Below, piece after piece: positions 8,536-15,804 of a stretch of 40,286 bases of DNA. The stretch is from Phycisphaerales bacterium. GTDB taxonomy: Bacteria; Planctomycetota; Phycisphaerae; Phycisphaerales; UBA1924. The first letter of the stretch is position 1. Each line of letters starts with the position of its first letter. The stretch is taken from assembly GCA_022843045.1 (NCBI GenBank), contig JALHOJ010000039.1:1-40286 (forward strand), written 5' to 3'. Both the position numbers and the translations under genes were made by a program. The notes below the pieces were generated by a model. It was not told the DNA's origin, did not search any database, and saw only the letters and a list, made by a program, of their open reading frames with translations.

Positions 8536-10832
8536 GCGTCCTCACGCGCCTCCGCTGGACCATCCTCGCGTGCGTGATGCTCGGGTTTGTCGCCTACGGC
8601 ATCGCCGAAGCCGCGCCGATCGGCCTTTTCCTGCTCATCCTGGGCGGCGGCGCGGGGTGGTGGGTTACCGAGGGGCGCCCGATGCGCGCGGCGAAACGAG
8701 CCGCCGCAGACGATCGCGCCTGGGCCGGCTTGCCCCGATGGGTTACCAACATCGCACTGGTCTTCGTGATCCTGATGGCCGTCCTGCGGGGTCAGGGCGA
8801 AGGCTCGATCATCTCCGCGTTCGCGAGTTTCCTCGCGGCCATTTGCGTGCTCAAACTCTGGGAGAAGCGCGAGCCCACGGACTACGGCCAGTTGCTCACC
8901 ATGTCGGTCTTCCTCGCCATTGGCGCCACGCTCAACTCAAACGCCTTGGGCGTGGGCGTGGTCATCGCGATGATGGTCCCCAGCCTGGTCTTCGCCGCAT
9001 TCTTGTACCAGTTGTACTCCGCCCAGACCACTACCCGCGCCGCGGCGATGCTGACGGCGAGCAGCCCCACGCAGGCCCGCGGCGAAGCGGGCGAAGTCCG
9101 CCTTACCAAAGCCACGAAGCGAGCCCTCAACGCGTGGGGCGGGGTCGTGATCCTTTCGGGATTCGGGCTCGCCACGGTCGTGTTCTTGTTCACGCCCCGT
9201 GGCCTGGGAGGCGGGCAATTGGGCCAGATCGGCCAGCTTTCGCCGCTGCGTCAGACCGGCTTCGCGAGCGAGGTGGATCTGAATGATGGCGGACTGATCA
9301 GCGAATCCCAGATGGTCGTGATGAACGCACGATTCGCCGACAGCATGGGCAGAGCCATTGGCTCCTCCGAAGAAGCCCAGTACCTTCGCGGCGCGGTGCT
9401 CGATGAGTATCGCAACGGACGGTGGCGTGCAACCCCGATTGACCCCTCGACGCTGCCCGGGCGAAGAGGCGAGCCGGGCTTCACCATCGCCCTCACCGAC
9501 GAGTCGTATGACGCGGGCTTCTCCGTGCGGATCGAGCCGCAGACGAGGGTGGGACGCAACGACCCGGTTTTCCATCCGCTCCGCGCCACCAGAATCATCT
9601 TCCACGGAGACAACCAGGCCACCTACGACGTGCGCACGGGCGCACTCACGCGCACGGTGCACGATGGCCCGGCCTCGTACGAAGTGATCTACTCGATCCG
9701 GTCTGATCCCAACGAGAACGCGACGCGCCGAGGGGAAGTCTCCTTCGAAGACCCCTTCGTGCTCGAAGAAGCCCGCAGGATTCTCAGAATTTCGGACCTG
9801 AGCGCAGACCCACGCGAGCGCGCCCCCGATCAAGACGCCTTCGCCGCCCGCGTCTTCGAAGGCTACCTGCGAAGCAGCTTCGAGTACTCGCTGAACACGC
9901 CCACCCCGCCATCGGGAGAGGACCCCGTCGCCTGGTTCCTTCGCACCAAGCCTGCCGCGCATTGCGAGTTCTTCGCCAGTGCGCTTGCCGCCCTGTGCCG
10001 AGCCTCGGGCATCGACGCCCGCGTCATTGCGGGCTACATGACCAATGAAATGGATGATCAGCGCGGCGAGTACATCATCCGAGCCAGCAACGCCCACGCA
10101 TGGGTCGAAGTCAACACCGCCCCGGGCAGTTGGCGCGTGTTTGACGGCACGCCCATTGCCAGCGCGGTCTTCCGGGCTCAACGTCGCACCAGCATGCTGG
10201 GCTGGATGAGCGCCGCGATTTCAGGGATCGACATGCTCTGGAACAGCGCGGTGGTGTCATATGACGATACCTCGCAGCGTCGCGTGCTGGGCGTCAAGGA
10301 CAATCCGCTCAACGTGCCCTGGTCCGCGGAGGCGATCAACGAACTGCCGGCGGCGTCCATCATGAAGGCCCGGCGCGTGCTCGGCAGCGCCTCCAGCAAC
10401 ATCGGCATGGTGCTGGGCGTCCTGCTGGTCTTGGGCGGTGGTTTTGCGATCATCTGGTCGCTGCTCCCGCGCGGCGCGAGGCGTGCCGCGGGCAGGTCCG
10501 GCTGGGCCTTCTCGGGCCAGGATCGGCTCGAGCGGCTGCACCAGCGCGCACTCTTGGCGCTCGCACGCGTCGGCGCGCCCAAGCCCGATGCCACGCCGCT
10601 TGCTCGCCATCTGCAGGAACTGATTCGCGCGCGCAGTGCTGAAGGCCCGGCGGTGGATCAAGCTGCCGATCGCATCCGAGCCGCCGCGCACGCGCTCATG
10701 CCGGTCGCCGATCTGCTCTACGCCGCCCGGTTCGCAGGCTCGCCTCCCGAGCCCGCGGCGGTCGCCCACGCGGAGACTGTCGTGCGCCAGGTCGCGCGGT
10801 TGCGTGATGTGCCATCGCACAGACCGGCTTAG
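8532..10832 (+). CDS. TgpA-like membrane transglutaminase
   Basis: The protein has 766 residues. The N-terminus has several membrane segments within residues 1-215 (DUF3488-like). A large extracytoplasmic region with a transglutaminase core follows, then one membrane segment near 622-645 and a cytoplasmic tail of DUF4129 type. The papain-like triad is visible: Cys478 in AAHCEFFASALAALC, His522 in NAHAWVEV and Asp538 in WRVFDGTP, so the enzyme looks intact. Family members such as Pseudomonas TgpA have transglutaminase activity, but their substrates are not settled. It is coupled to the preceding DUF58 gene by an ATGA overlap. No terminator is visible after it before the next plus-strand gene. 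Confidence 0.88.
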   Translation: MSVLTRLRWTILACVMLGFVAYGIAEAAPIGLFLLILGGGAGWWVTEGRPMRAAKRAAADDRAWAGLPRWVTNIALVFVILMAVLRGQGEGSIISAFASFLAAICVLKLWEKREPTDYGQLLTMSVFLAIGATLNSNALGVGVVIAMMVPSLVFAAFLYQLYSAQTTTRAAAMLTASSPTQARGEAGEVRLTKATKRALNAWGGVVILSGFGLATVVFLFTPRGLGGGQLGQIGQLSPLRQTGFASEVDLNDGGLISESQMVVMNARFADSMGRAIGSSEEAQYLRGAVLDEYRNGRWRATPIDPSTLPGRRGEPGFTIALTDESYDAGFSVRIEPQTRVGRNDPVFHPLRATRIIFHGDNQATYDVRTGALTRTVHDGPASYEVIYSIRSDPNENATRRGEVSFEDPFVLEEARRILRISDLSADPRERAPDQDAFAARVFEGYLRSSFEYSLNTPTPPSGEDPVAWFLRTKPAAHCEFFASALAALCRASGIDARVIAGYMTNEMDDQRGEYIIRASNAHAWVEVNTAPGSWRVFDGTPIASAVFRAQRRTSMLGWMSAAISGIDMLWNSAVVSYDDTSQRRVLGVKDNPLNVPWSAEAINELPAASIMKARRVLGSASSNIGMVLGVLLVLGGGFAIIWSLLPRGARRAAGRSGWAFSGQDRLERLHQRALLALARVGAPKPDATPLARHLQELIRARSAEGPAVDQAADRIRAAAHALMPVADLLYAARFAGSPPEPAAVAHAETVVRQVARLRDVPSHRPA

Positions 10833-10978
10833 GCCCGTGGCCTCGCGTCCTCGTGCCGCCTGCGCCGCTTGGGCGGGTTGTTCTCGGACAATCTCGTCAA
10901 CACCGCCGCATTTCAGGTTGCCCGCCCGCGCCGTGCATCCGATCTTCGGGGACACACCCGATTGCACGGAGAGATGTC

Positions 10979-11836
10979 ATGCCCGCCAACCGTTCGCGCA
11001 CCGAGCGTTTTCAAGAGAGCTTCCGCCAGGTCTGCGACCGCGGCGGGTGCCTTGAGTTTGCCATCGCCTCGCCGAACGGCGATGCCAACCCCGATCTGGT
11101 CTGGCGCGTGCGCTTGCTGAAGGTCACGGAGACGGAACTGGTCATCGAGCGCCCGACCGCGGCGGGCAAGAGCCTTTCGATCCTCGAGAACGTCCCGCTT
11201 GTGGGCGCGCTGGTGATCGGGCAGAACCGCTGGCAGTTCAGCACCCGCACCCTTGAGCGCGCCACCGCTCCGCGCTCCGAGCACACGATCCCCGGATCGC
11301 TGCGCCTCGCGATGCCCGACAATGTCGAACGCTGCTCACGCCGCGAGACCGGCCGCGTCAGCGTGAACGCCGTGCACCTGCCCATGGTGGAAGTGTGGAG
11401 CCTGCTCGAACCAAGTTCCGTGGTGGCCGCCGAAGAAGCCAACCGCGCCGCGATCCGCGAGGCCGAGCAACGCCCGCACACGCCGGGTGTCTGTCGCGTG
11501 TCCGATGAACTTTCGCTGCCCGTGGTGGGCCCGAGGTTCTACGCCCGCTTGATGAATGTCGGCGGCGGCGGGCTGGGCCTGATGGTCGACAAGTCCGAAG
11601 CCAGCGCCGCAGGCCGGGCCAAGCTCGTGTGGCTGCGGGTGCACCTGGAGCCGGTGATCGCGCTCCCGCTGGGACTGACGGCCAAGATCGTGCACACGCA
11701 CATCGACAGCACGCAGAATCTGTACGCAGGCCTGGCGTTTGAGTTTGCATTCCACCAGAGCCATCGCGACTTTGTGGTTGAGCAGATCGAGCGCTACATC
11801 AGCCGGCTGCAGGCGCCTCTCCGCAAAGCGGCTTGA
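10979..11836 (+). CDS. PilZ-like protein (possible c-di-GMP effector, YcgR-like layout)
   Basis: The protein has 285 residues; the ATG at 10979 follows GGAGA by 6 bases. No signal peptide or membrane segment is seen, so it is cytoplasmic. The N-terminal half (about 20-110) looks like a YcgR-type beta domain. The second half starts with ERCSRRETGRVSVN, which holds the RRxxR pattern (121-126) of PilZ domains, followed by MNVGGGGLGLMV, which resembles the second PilZ motif (D/NxSxxG) with Gly for Ser. That substitution and a long insertion between the motifs weaken a c-di-GMP-binding claim. No motility gene is nearby. It is convergent with the SDR gene, 27 bases apart. Confidence 0.65.
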   Translation: MPANRSRTERFQESFRQVCDRGGCLEFAIASPNGDANPDLVWRVRLLKVTETELVIERPTAAGKSLSILENVPLVGALVIGQNRWQFSTRTLERATAPRSEHTIPGSLRLAMPDNVERCSRRETGRVSVNAVHLPMVEVWSLLEPSSVVAAEEANRAAIREAEQRPHTPGVCRVSDELSLPVVGPRFYARLMNVGGGGLGLMVDKSEASAAGRAKLVWLRVHLEPVIALPLGLTAKIVHTHIDSTQNLYAGLAFEFAFHQSHRDFVVEQIERYISRLQAPLRKAA

Positions 11837-11863
11837 CGGCGGCCTGTGCATGCTGCCTCGCCA

Positions 11864-12622
11864 TCACACGCCCAGATCCGCGAGCATCCCGCCATCAACC
11901 GTCAGCGCTGCGCCATTGATCGCGCTCGCGCCGCTGCCACAGAGGAACGCGACCGCTTCCGCGACTTCTTCGGGCGTCCCGACGCGACCGTTGGGGATCC
12001 GCGAGAGCAGTTTGGGATCATCCGCGAACGCGCCGATCATGTCGGTGCGTGTGTAGCCCGGGCAGACCGCGTTGCAGCGGATGCCCTTGCGGCCCCACTC
12101 CGCCGCGACCGCGCGGGTCAGGCCCAGCAGCGCGTGCTTGCTGGCGCAGTATGCCGCGGAACCGCTCGCGCCGATCATCGCGTGCGTCGAACAGACGTTC
12201 ACGATCGTGCCGCGCCCGTCGCGGGCCATCGCGGGCAACAGCTCGCGGAGCATGACGTACGCCGCACGCACGTTGACGCCAAACACGCGATCCCACTCCG
12301 CGCTGGACACCTGATCCAACGCCTGCAGGGGCCCGCCATACCCCGCGTTATGCACCAGGATCGACGGCGTGCCGTGCCGCGACACCTCGCGCACCATCCC
12401 AACCACCGCCGCTTCGTCGCAGAGATCGCACGCCAGCACCATCGGGGCCGCCGTCTTGTCGCTCGCGAGGGCCTCGGCGACGATCGCATCACGTACATTC
12501 GCGAGTTGATCCGCCGAGCGTGCTACCAGCGCAACCCGCGTCCCGTCCCGCGCCAGCCGCATCGCAATCGCCCGCCCAATCCCGCGGCTTGCACCCGTGA
12601 CGATCGCGATCTGCTTGGTCAT
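11864..12622 (-). CDS. Short-chain dehydrogenase/reductase (FabG-like)
   Basis: The protein has 252 residues, the classical SDR length. The NAD(P)-binding motif TGASRGIG is at residues 9-16, and the NAG motif is in VHNAGYGG. The catalytic Ser145, Tyr158 and Lys162 are present (CSTHAMIG; YCASK). The C-terminal motifs CPGYTRTDM and NGAALTVDGGM are typical. It resembles 3-oxoacyl-ACP reductase, but FabG-like SDRs act on many alcohols and ketones and no fatty-acid gene lies nearby, so the substrate is unknown. The start at 12622 was chosen because it opens the Rossmann fold directly; upstream residues would come from the repeat at 12633-12726. Confidence 0.85.
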   Translation of the reverse strand: MTKQIAIVTGASRGIGRAIAMRLARDGTRVALVARSADQLANVRDAIVAEALASDKTAAPMVLACDLCDEAAVVGMVREVSRHGTPSILVHNAGYGGPLQALDQVSSAEWDRVFGVNVRAAYVMLRELLPAMARDGRGTIVNVCSTHAMIGASGSAAYCASKHALLGLTRAVAAEWGRKGIRCNAVCPGYTRTDMIGAFADDPKLLSRIPNGRVGTPEEVAEAVAFLCGSGASAINGAALTVDGGMLADLGV

Positions 12623-12632
12623 GGGAGATCGT

Positions 12633-12726
12633 AGTGCGACGGTGCGAAAGTGCGGGAGTGCGACAGTGGCGGAAACGCCCGGGCATTCCTCAGTGTCGCA
12701 CTCTCGCGCCATCGCACGTTCGCACT
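12633..12726. repeat. Inverted repeat of AGTGCGA words between feoB and the SDR gene
   Basis: Two 36-base arms (12633-12668 and 12691-12726) pair as an inverted repeat with about 28 of 36 positions matching, around a 22-base spacer. Each arm is a run of 8-base words of the type AGTGCGAC. The right arm overlaps the feoB stop codon (12725-12727) by two bases, and the left arm begins 10 bases upstream of the SDR start. No T-tract accompanies the hairpin. Confidence 0.8.
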
Positions 12727-14755
12727 AGCTCAGCACCTGATACACGATCATCGCCCCCACATACGCCAACCCGCACATCCATACCAGTTGGATCATCGCA
12801 TACTTGAACCCGCCCGCTTCCCGCGCTGTCACGGCCAGCGTGGGAAGGCACTGCATCGCCAGCACGAAGTAGACCAGCAGCGACCACGCCACCGCAGGCG
12901 TGAAGATCGGCGTGATGCCATCATCGCGCTTGGCCGCGGCGATCTCGGCGATCACGCCTTCGTCGTCCGCCGCGTCGCTGCCGGTCGTGATGATCGCCAT
13001 GGTGCTGGCGAAGACCTCGCGGGCGGCGAAGCTGGCGATCACGCCCACGGTGAGTTGCCAGTCATAGCCGAGGGGCGCGAAGACCGGTTGCACCGTGCGT
13101 CCGAGGCGGCCCAAGAACGAGTTGGCGGTGGCGTGCGAGGCTTCGAGCGTGTCGGCACGCTTCTGAAGCGGCTCGATGATCGCCCACATCTCTTCGGGGG
13201 TTTCGGGCGAGCTCTTCTTCCAGTTGTGCATCCGATCGACGATTTCCTGACGAGCTTGCACGACTTCCGCCGGCGGCTCCACCTTTGGATACGACGAAAG
13301 CCACCACAGCACGATGCTGATCGCCAGGATCATCGTGCCGGCCTTCTTGAGGAACGCCATCGCGCGATCCCACGTGCCCAGCAGCGCGGAGCGGATGCTC
13401 GGACGCTTGTACGTGGGCAGTTCGAGAGCCATCGGCCGCCCCTTGCCCTTCAAGATCGTCCTTCGCGCCACCAGCGCGGAGAACAGCCCCGCCCCCGCGC
13501 CCAACGCATAACACCCCATGAACGCCAGCGCCTGCGTTCCCGGCTTGCCCGGAAACAGCACGCTGGTCAGCAGCACATACACCGGAATCCGGGCCGAGCA
13601 GCTCATGAACGGCGCGACGAGGATCGCCGCGAGTCGCTCCTTGCGATCAGGAATCGCGCGGGTGGCCATCAGACCGGGAATCGCGCACGCATGGCTCGAC
13701 AGCAGCGGCACGAACGCGTTGCCCGAGAGCCCAAACGGCCGCAGGAACCGATCCGCCAGAAACGCCGCTCGGGCGAGGTACCCCGTGTCCTCCAGCAAAC
13801 TGATCAAGAAGAACAACAAACAAATCTGCGGCAGGAAGACCAGCGTCCCGCCAATCCCCGCGATCACGCCGTCGCCCACAAAGTCCGCGAGAATCCCGGC
13901 GGGCAGCACGCCTTTCACGAACTCCGTCGCCCGCCCGAAGATCGCCTCGATCAGCCCCATCGGAATCTCGGCGAGCCGAAAAATCGTGTAGAACAGCCCG
14001 AACATCACTGCGCCAAAGCACAGCAGCCCAAGCACCGGATGCGTCAGCACGCGGTCCACGCGATCCGTCGTCGAATCCGTGTCCATCACGCCCCCGCCCG
14101 CCGCGTTCGCCTTCGACTGCCCCTGCCTCGCCAGCGTCACCAGCGTGCGATGGGCCCACTCCTCAAGTCCCTCCTGCGTCCCAGGGGGCGTGAGATTCGG
14201 CACCTTGGCCTCGTGCAACGCCCGCACGACTTGCTCGATGCCCTCGCTCTTGCGCCCGCTGCACGCGATCACGTCGCAGCCCAGCAGCGTCGCGAGCGCA
14301 GCCGGATCCGGCGCGTTGCCGCGCTTGCGGGCCAGGTCGATCATGTTGAGCGCGACCACGGTCGGCAAGCGCCTTCGCAGCACTTCGCCAACCAGCAACA
14401 GGTTGCGCTCCAGGTTCGCCGAGTCAACGACCACCAGCACCGCATCGGGCGCCTTGGCCTCGTGCCCGGGCGTTGCGAGCGTTCCGGCGAGCACATCCCG
14501 GCAAATCTCCGCCTCGCTCTGCGCGAGCTCGAGCGAATACGTCCCGGGCAGATCGATCAGGTGCAGCCCGTCCGCATCAGCCTCGCGGGACTTGGCCCCG
14601 ACGATGATGCGCCCGACGCGTGCTTCCTGCGTGGTGCCCGGAAAGTTCCCCGTCTTGTGCCGCACGCCGCACAGGGCGTTGAAGAGCGTGGTCTTCCCCG
14701 TGTTGGGATTGCCCACCAGTGCGACACGAACTACCGAAGACTCCTCCACGCTCAT
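12725..14755 (-). CDS. feoB: Ferrous iron transport protein B
   Basis: The protein has 676 residues, slightly short for the family. FeoB imports Fe(II) across the inner membrane with a G-protein-like N-terminal domain. G1 is GNPNTGKTT (15-23), G2 is in NFPGTT and G3 is DLPGTYSL; G4 appears as NMID and G5 near ACSGRKSEG. The membrane part has two Gate-like regions (LPQICLLFFLISLLEDTGYLARAAFL; SCSARIPVYVLL) and ends with several membrane segments. The start at 14755 follows a strong AGGAGG. It lies downstream of feoA on the same strand with 194 bases between, filled mainly by an inverted repeat. No FeoC gene is seen. Confidence 0.95.
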   Translation of the reverse strand: MSVEESSVVRVALVGNPNTGKTTLFNALCGVRHKTGNFPGTTQEARVGRIIVGAKSREADADGLHLIDLPGTYSLELAQSEAEICRDVLAGTLATPGHEAKAPDAVLVVVDSANLERNLLLVGEVLRRRLPTVVALNMIDLARKRGNAPDPAALATLLGCDVIACSGRKSEGIEQVVRALHEAKVPNLTPPGTQEGLEEWAHRTLVTLARQGQSKANAAGGGVMDTDSTTDRVDRVLTHPVLGLLCFGAVMFGLFYTIFRLAEIPMGLIEAIFGRATEFVKGVLPAGILADFVGDGVIAGIGGTLVFLPQICLLFFLISLLEDTGYLARAAFLADRFLRPFGLSGNAFVPLLSSHACAIPGLMATRAIPDRKERLAAILVAPFMSCSARIPVYVLLTSVLFPGKPGTQALAFMGCYALGAGAGLFSALVARRTILKGKGRPMALELPTYKRPSIRSALLGTWDRAMAFLKKAGTMILAISIVLWWLSSYPKVEPPAEVVQARQEIVDRMHNWKKSSPETPEEMWAIIEPLQKRADTLEASHATANSFLGRLGRTVQPVFAPLGYDWQLTVGVIASFAAREVFASTMAIITTGSDAADDEGVIAEIAAAKRDDGITPIFTPAVAWSLLVYFVLAMQCLPTLAVTAREAGGFKYAMIQLVWMCGLAYVGAMIVYQVLS

Positions 14756-14792
14756 GCGGCCTCCTGCAAGCGACTCACCAAGCTTGGGCAAT

Positions 14793-14948
14793 TCGATTTC
14801 AGCACAGAGACACAGAGATCGGGAGGAAGAGGAGAAGATGCGGCGATTGGAGAGGGGCCAGTTTCACGCTCTCATCTGAGCCTGACTTCTCTTGACCGTG
14901 GCCTCGCTCATCTTGCTCACCATCTCGGTGTCTGTTTGCTGAAATCGA
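14793..14948. repeat. Inverted repeat (CAGCACAGAGACACAGAG family), copy 1, between feoA and feoB
   Basis: The left arm at 14793-14819 starts TCGATTTCAGCACAGAGACA. The right arm at 14922-14948 is its degenerate inverted match, with about 23 of 27 positions pairing. The left arm continues into a GGAGGAAGAGGAG purine tract. The right arm ends one base from the feoA stop codon (14950-14952). The same left-arm sequence and purine tract occur at 32164-32205, so this is one family with two copies in the window. Confidence 0.85.
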
Positions 14949-14949
14949 T

Positions 14950-15348
14950 CTACCCCGCGCCCACTTCCACCATCACCCGTTCCGCCAACTCCTTCGACAG
15001 CCCGATCCGGCAGCTCCCCATGCCGCAGCATTCCTTCCCGCCGCTCACGACCTGAATGATGCACGGATGTCCGAGCCGGCAGACCCGGACCAACGCCGCA
15101 GGCCGCACCCCCATCGCCCGCAGGTACGCCGCGTCGCCCGCATCCAGCGTCGCGCCGCGAACCACCCCGGTTTGCCCAGGTTTGAGTGACGCCAGCGTGA
15201 CGACTTGCCCCCCGCCCGCACCCTCCAAAACCCCCGGCTCCACGCTCATAGGATCACGCCCCAGCGCCTTCGCCGCGGCCTGCTCGGCTGCACAGGTGCC
15301 TGGGGAGGGGGGGCCATTGGCCGGGTCGTGACAGGGGCATCCGCTCAT
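14950..15348 (-). CDS. feoA: Ferrous iron transport protein A with Cys-containing N-terminal extension
   Basis: The protein has 132 residues; typical FeoA is 75-90. The C-terminal 80 residues form the SH3-like FeoA domain (TLASLKPGQTGVVRG, YLRAMGVRPAALVRVCRLGHPCIIQVVSGG, RIGLSKELAERVMVE), which supports FeoB-mediated Fe(II) uptake. The first 48 residues begin MSGCPCHDP. The domain itself also carries the Cys cluster ECCGMGSC. The ATG at 15348 has no strong ribosome site and sits only about 6 bases after a predicted -10 box, so the message would be nearly leaderless. An internal ATG at 15249 would give a 99-residue protein closer to family length but also lacks a good ribosome site. Confidence 0.88.
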   Translation of the reverse strand: MSGCPCHDPANGPPSPGTCAAEQAAAKALGRDPMSVEPGVLEGAGGGQVVTLASLKPGQTGVVRGATLDAGDAAYLRAMGVRPAALVRVCRLGHPCIIQVVSGGKECCGMGSCRIGLSKELAERVMVEVGAG

Positions 15349-15353
15349 GACCC

Positions 15354-15382
15354 AGTCTAGCCCAATTGAGACTAAGTCTCAA
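15354..15382 (-). promoter_or_regulatory. Predicted feoAB promoter
   Basis: On the minus strand, TTGAGA (15377-15382) is followed by a 17-base spacer and TAGACT (15354-15359), a good match to a housekeeping sigma promoter. The -10 box ends 6 bases before the feoA ATG. The 19-bp palindrome at 15365-15383 covers the -35 box and about half of the spacer, which would fit repression by a bound regulator. Confidence 0.6.
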
Positions 15383-15383
15383 T
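15365..15383. promoter_or_regulatory. 19-bp palindrome upstream of feoA, candidate Fur (or DtxR-type) operator
   Basis: ATTGAGACTAAGTCTCAAT is a perfect 9-1-9 inverted repeat centred at 15374. Fur boxes are 19-bp 9-1-9 palindromes whose half-sites commonly contain TGAGA or TGATA, and this site fits that form (core TGAGACT-A-AGTCTCA). Its position over the -35 region of an iron-uptake operon supports iron-responsive repression. DtxR/MntR-type regulators also use palindromes of this size, so the protein is not certain. Confidence 0.65.
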
Positions 15384-15804
15384 GAATCGGCCCCCGCGGG
15401 GCGTCATGGAGGCGTTCTCCAACGGTTGCGTTCCCTTTGTTCCACTCCGTGGGCACGAGTCGAATCGCGCGTGCGCGGGTCGCTTTCGGAAGCTGCAGGC
15501 TGGCGGCGCAACGGCGGTATCCATCGCATGGCATTGCTCGCCCTGGGTGAGATTGCATCCCCCTCACTCACTTCCCGCGTCGCAACCTGTCTGATTATCT
15601 CACACGAAAGCAATCGCTCGCCAAGGACAGTGTCGACCGTGATGCAGGGCGTGCTGCCCCTGCTGCAATCGCGTTACTTTTGCGCTCCCGATCGAACGTG
15701 GCCTAGCTCATTTTCCCGTCCCTCCACACCTACTATTCACCCTTGACCTCGGCCTGTTCGCCAAAGGGCTACGCAGGCGGGGCAAACCTACGGAAAGGAC
15801 GCTG
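15384..15804. other. Intergenic region between feoA and tpsB
   Basis: About 420 bases upstream of tpsB show no credible gene; short frames there lack ribosome sites and family-like sequence. The region must carry the tpsB promoter, but no clear -35/-10 pair was found. The feoA control site lies at its left edge. Confidence 0.5.

Noticed and set aside
12650-15055. Open frame of 801 codons on the plus strand across feoB and feoA
   Set aside because: It is antisense to unambiguous FeoB and FeoA motifs, and its translation is rich in His, Arg, Gln and Pro with no recognisable domain.
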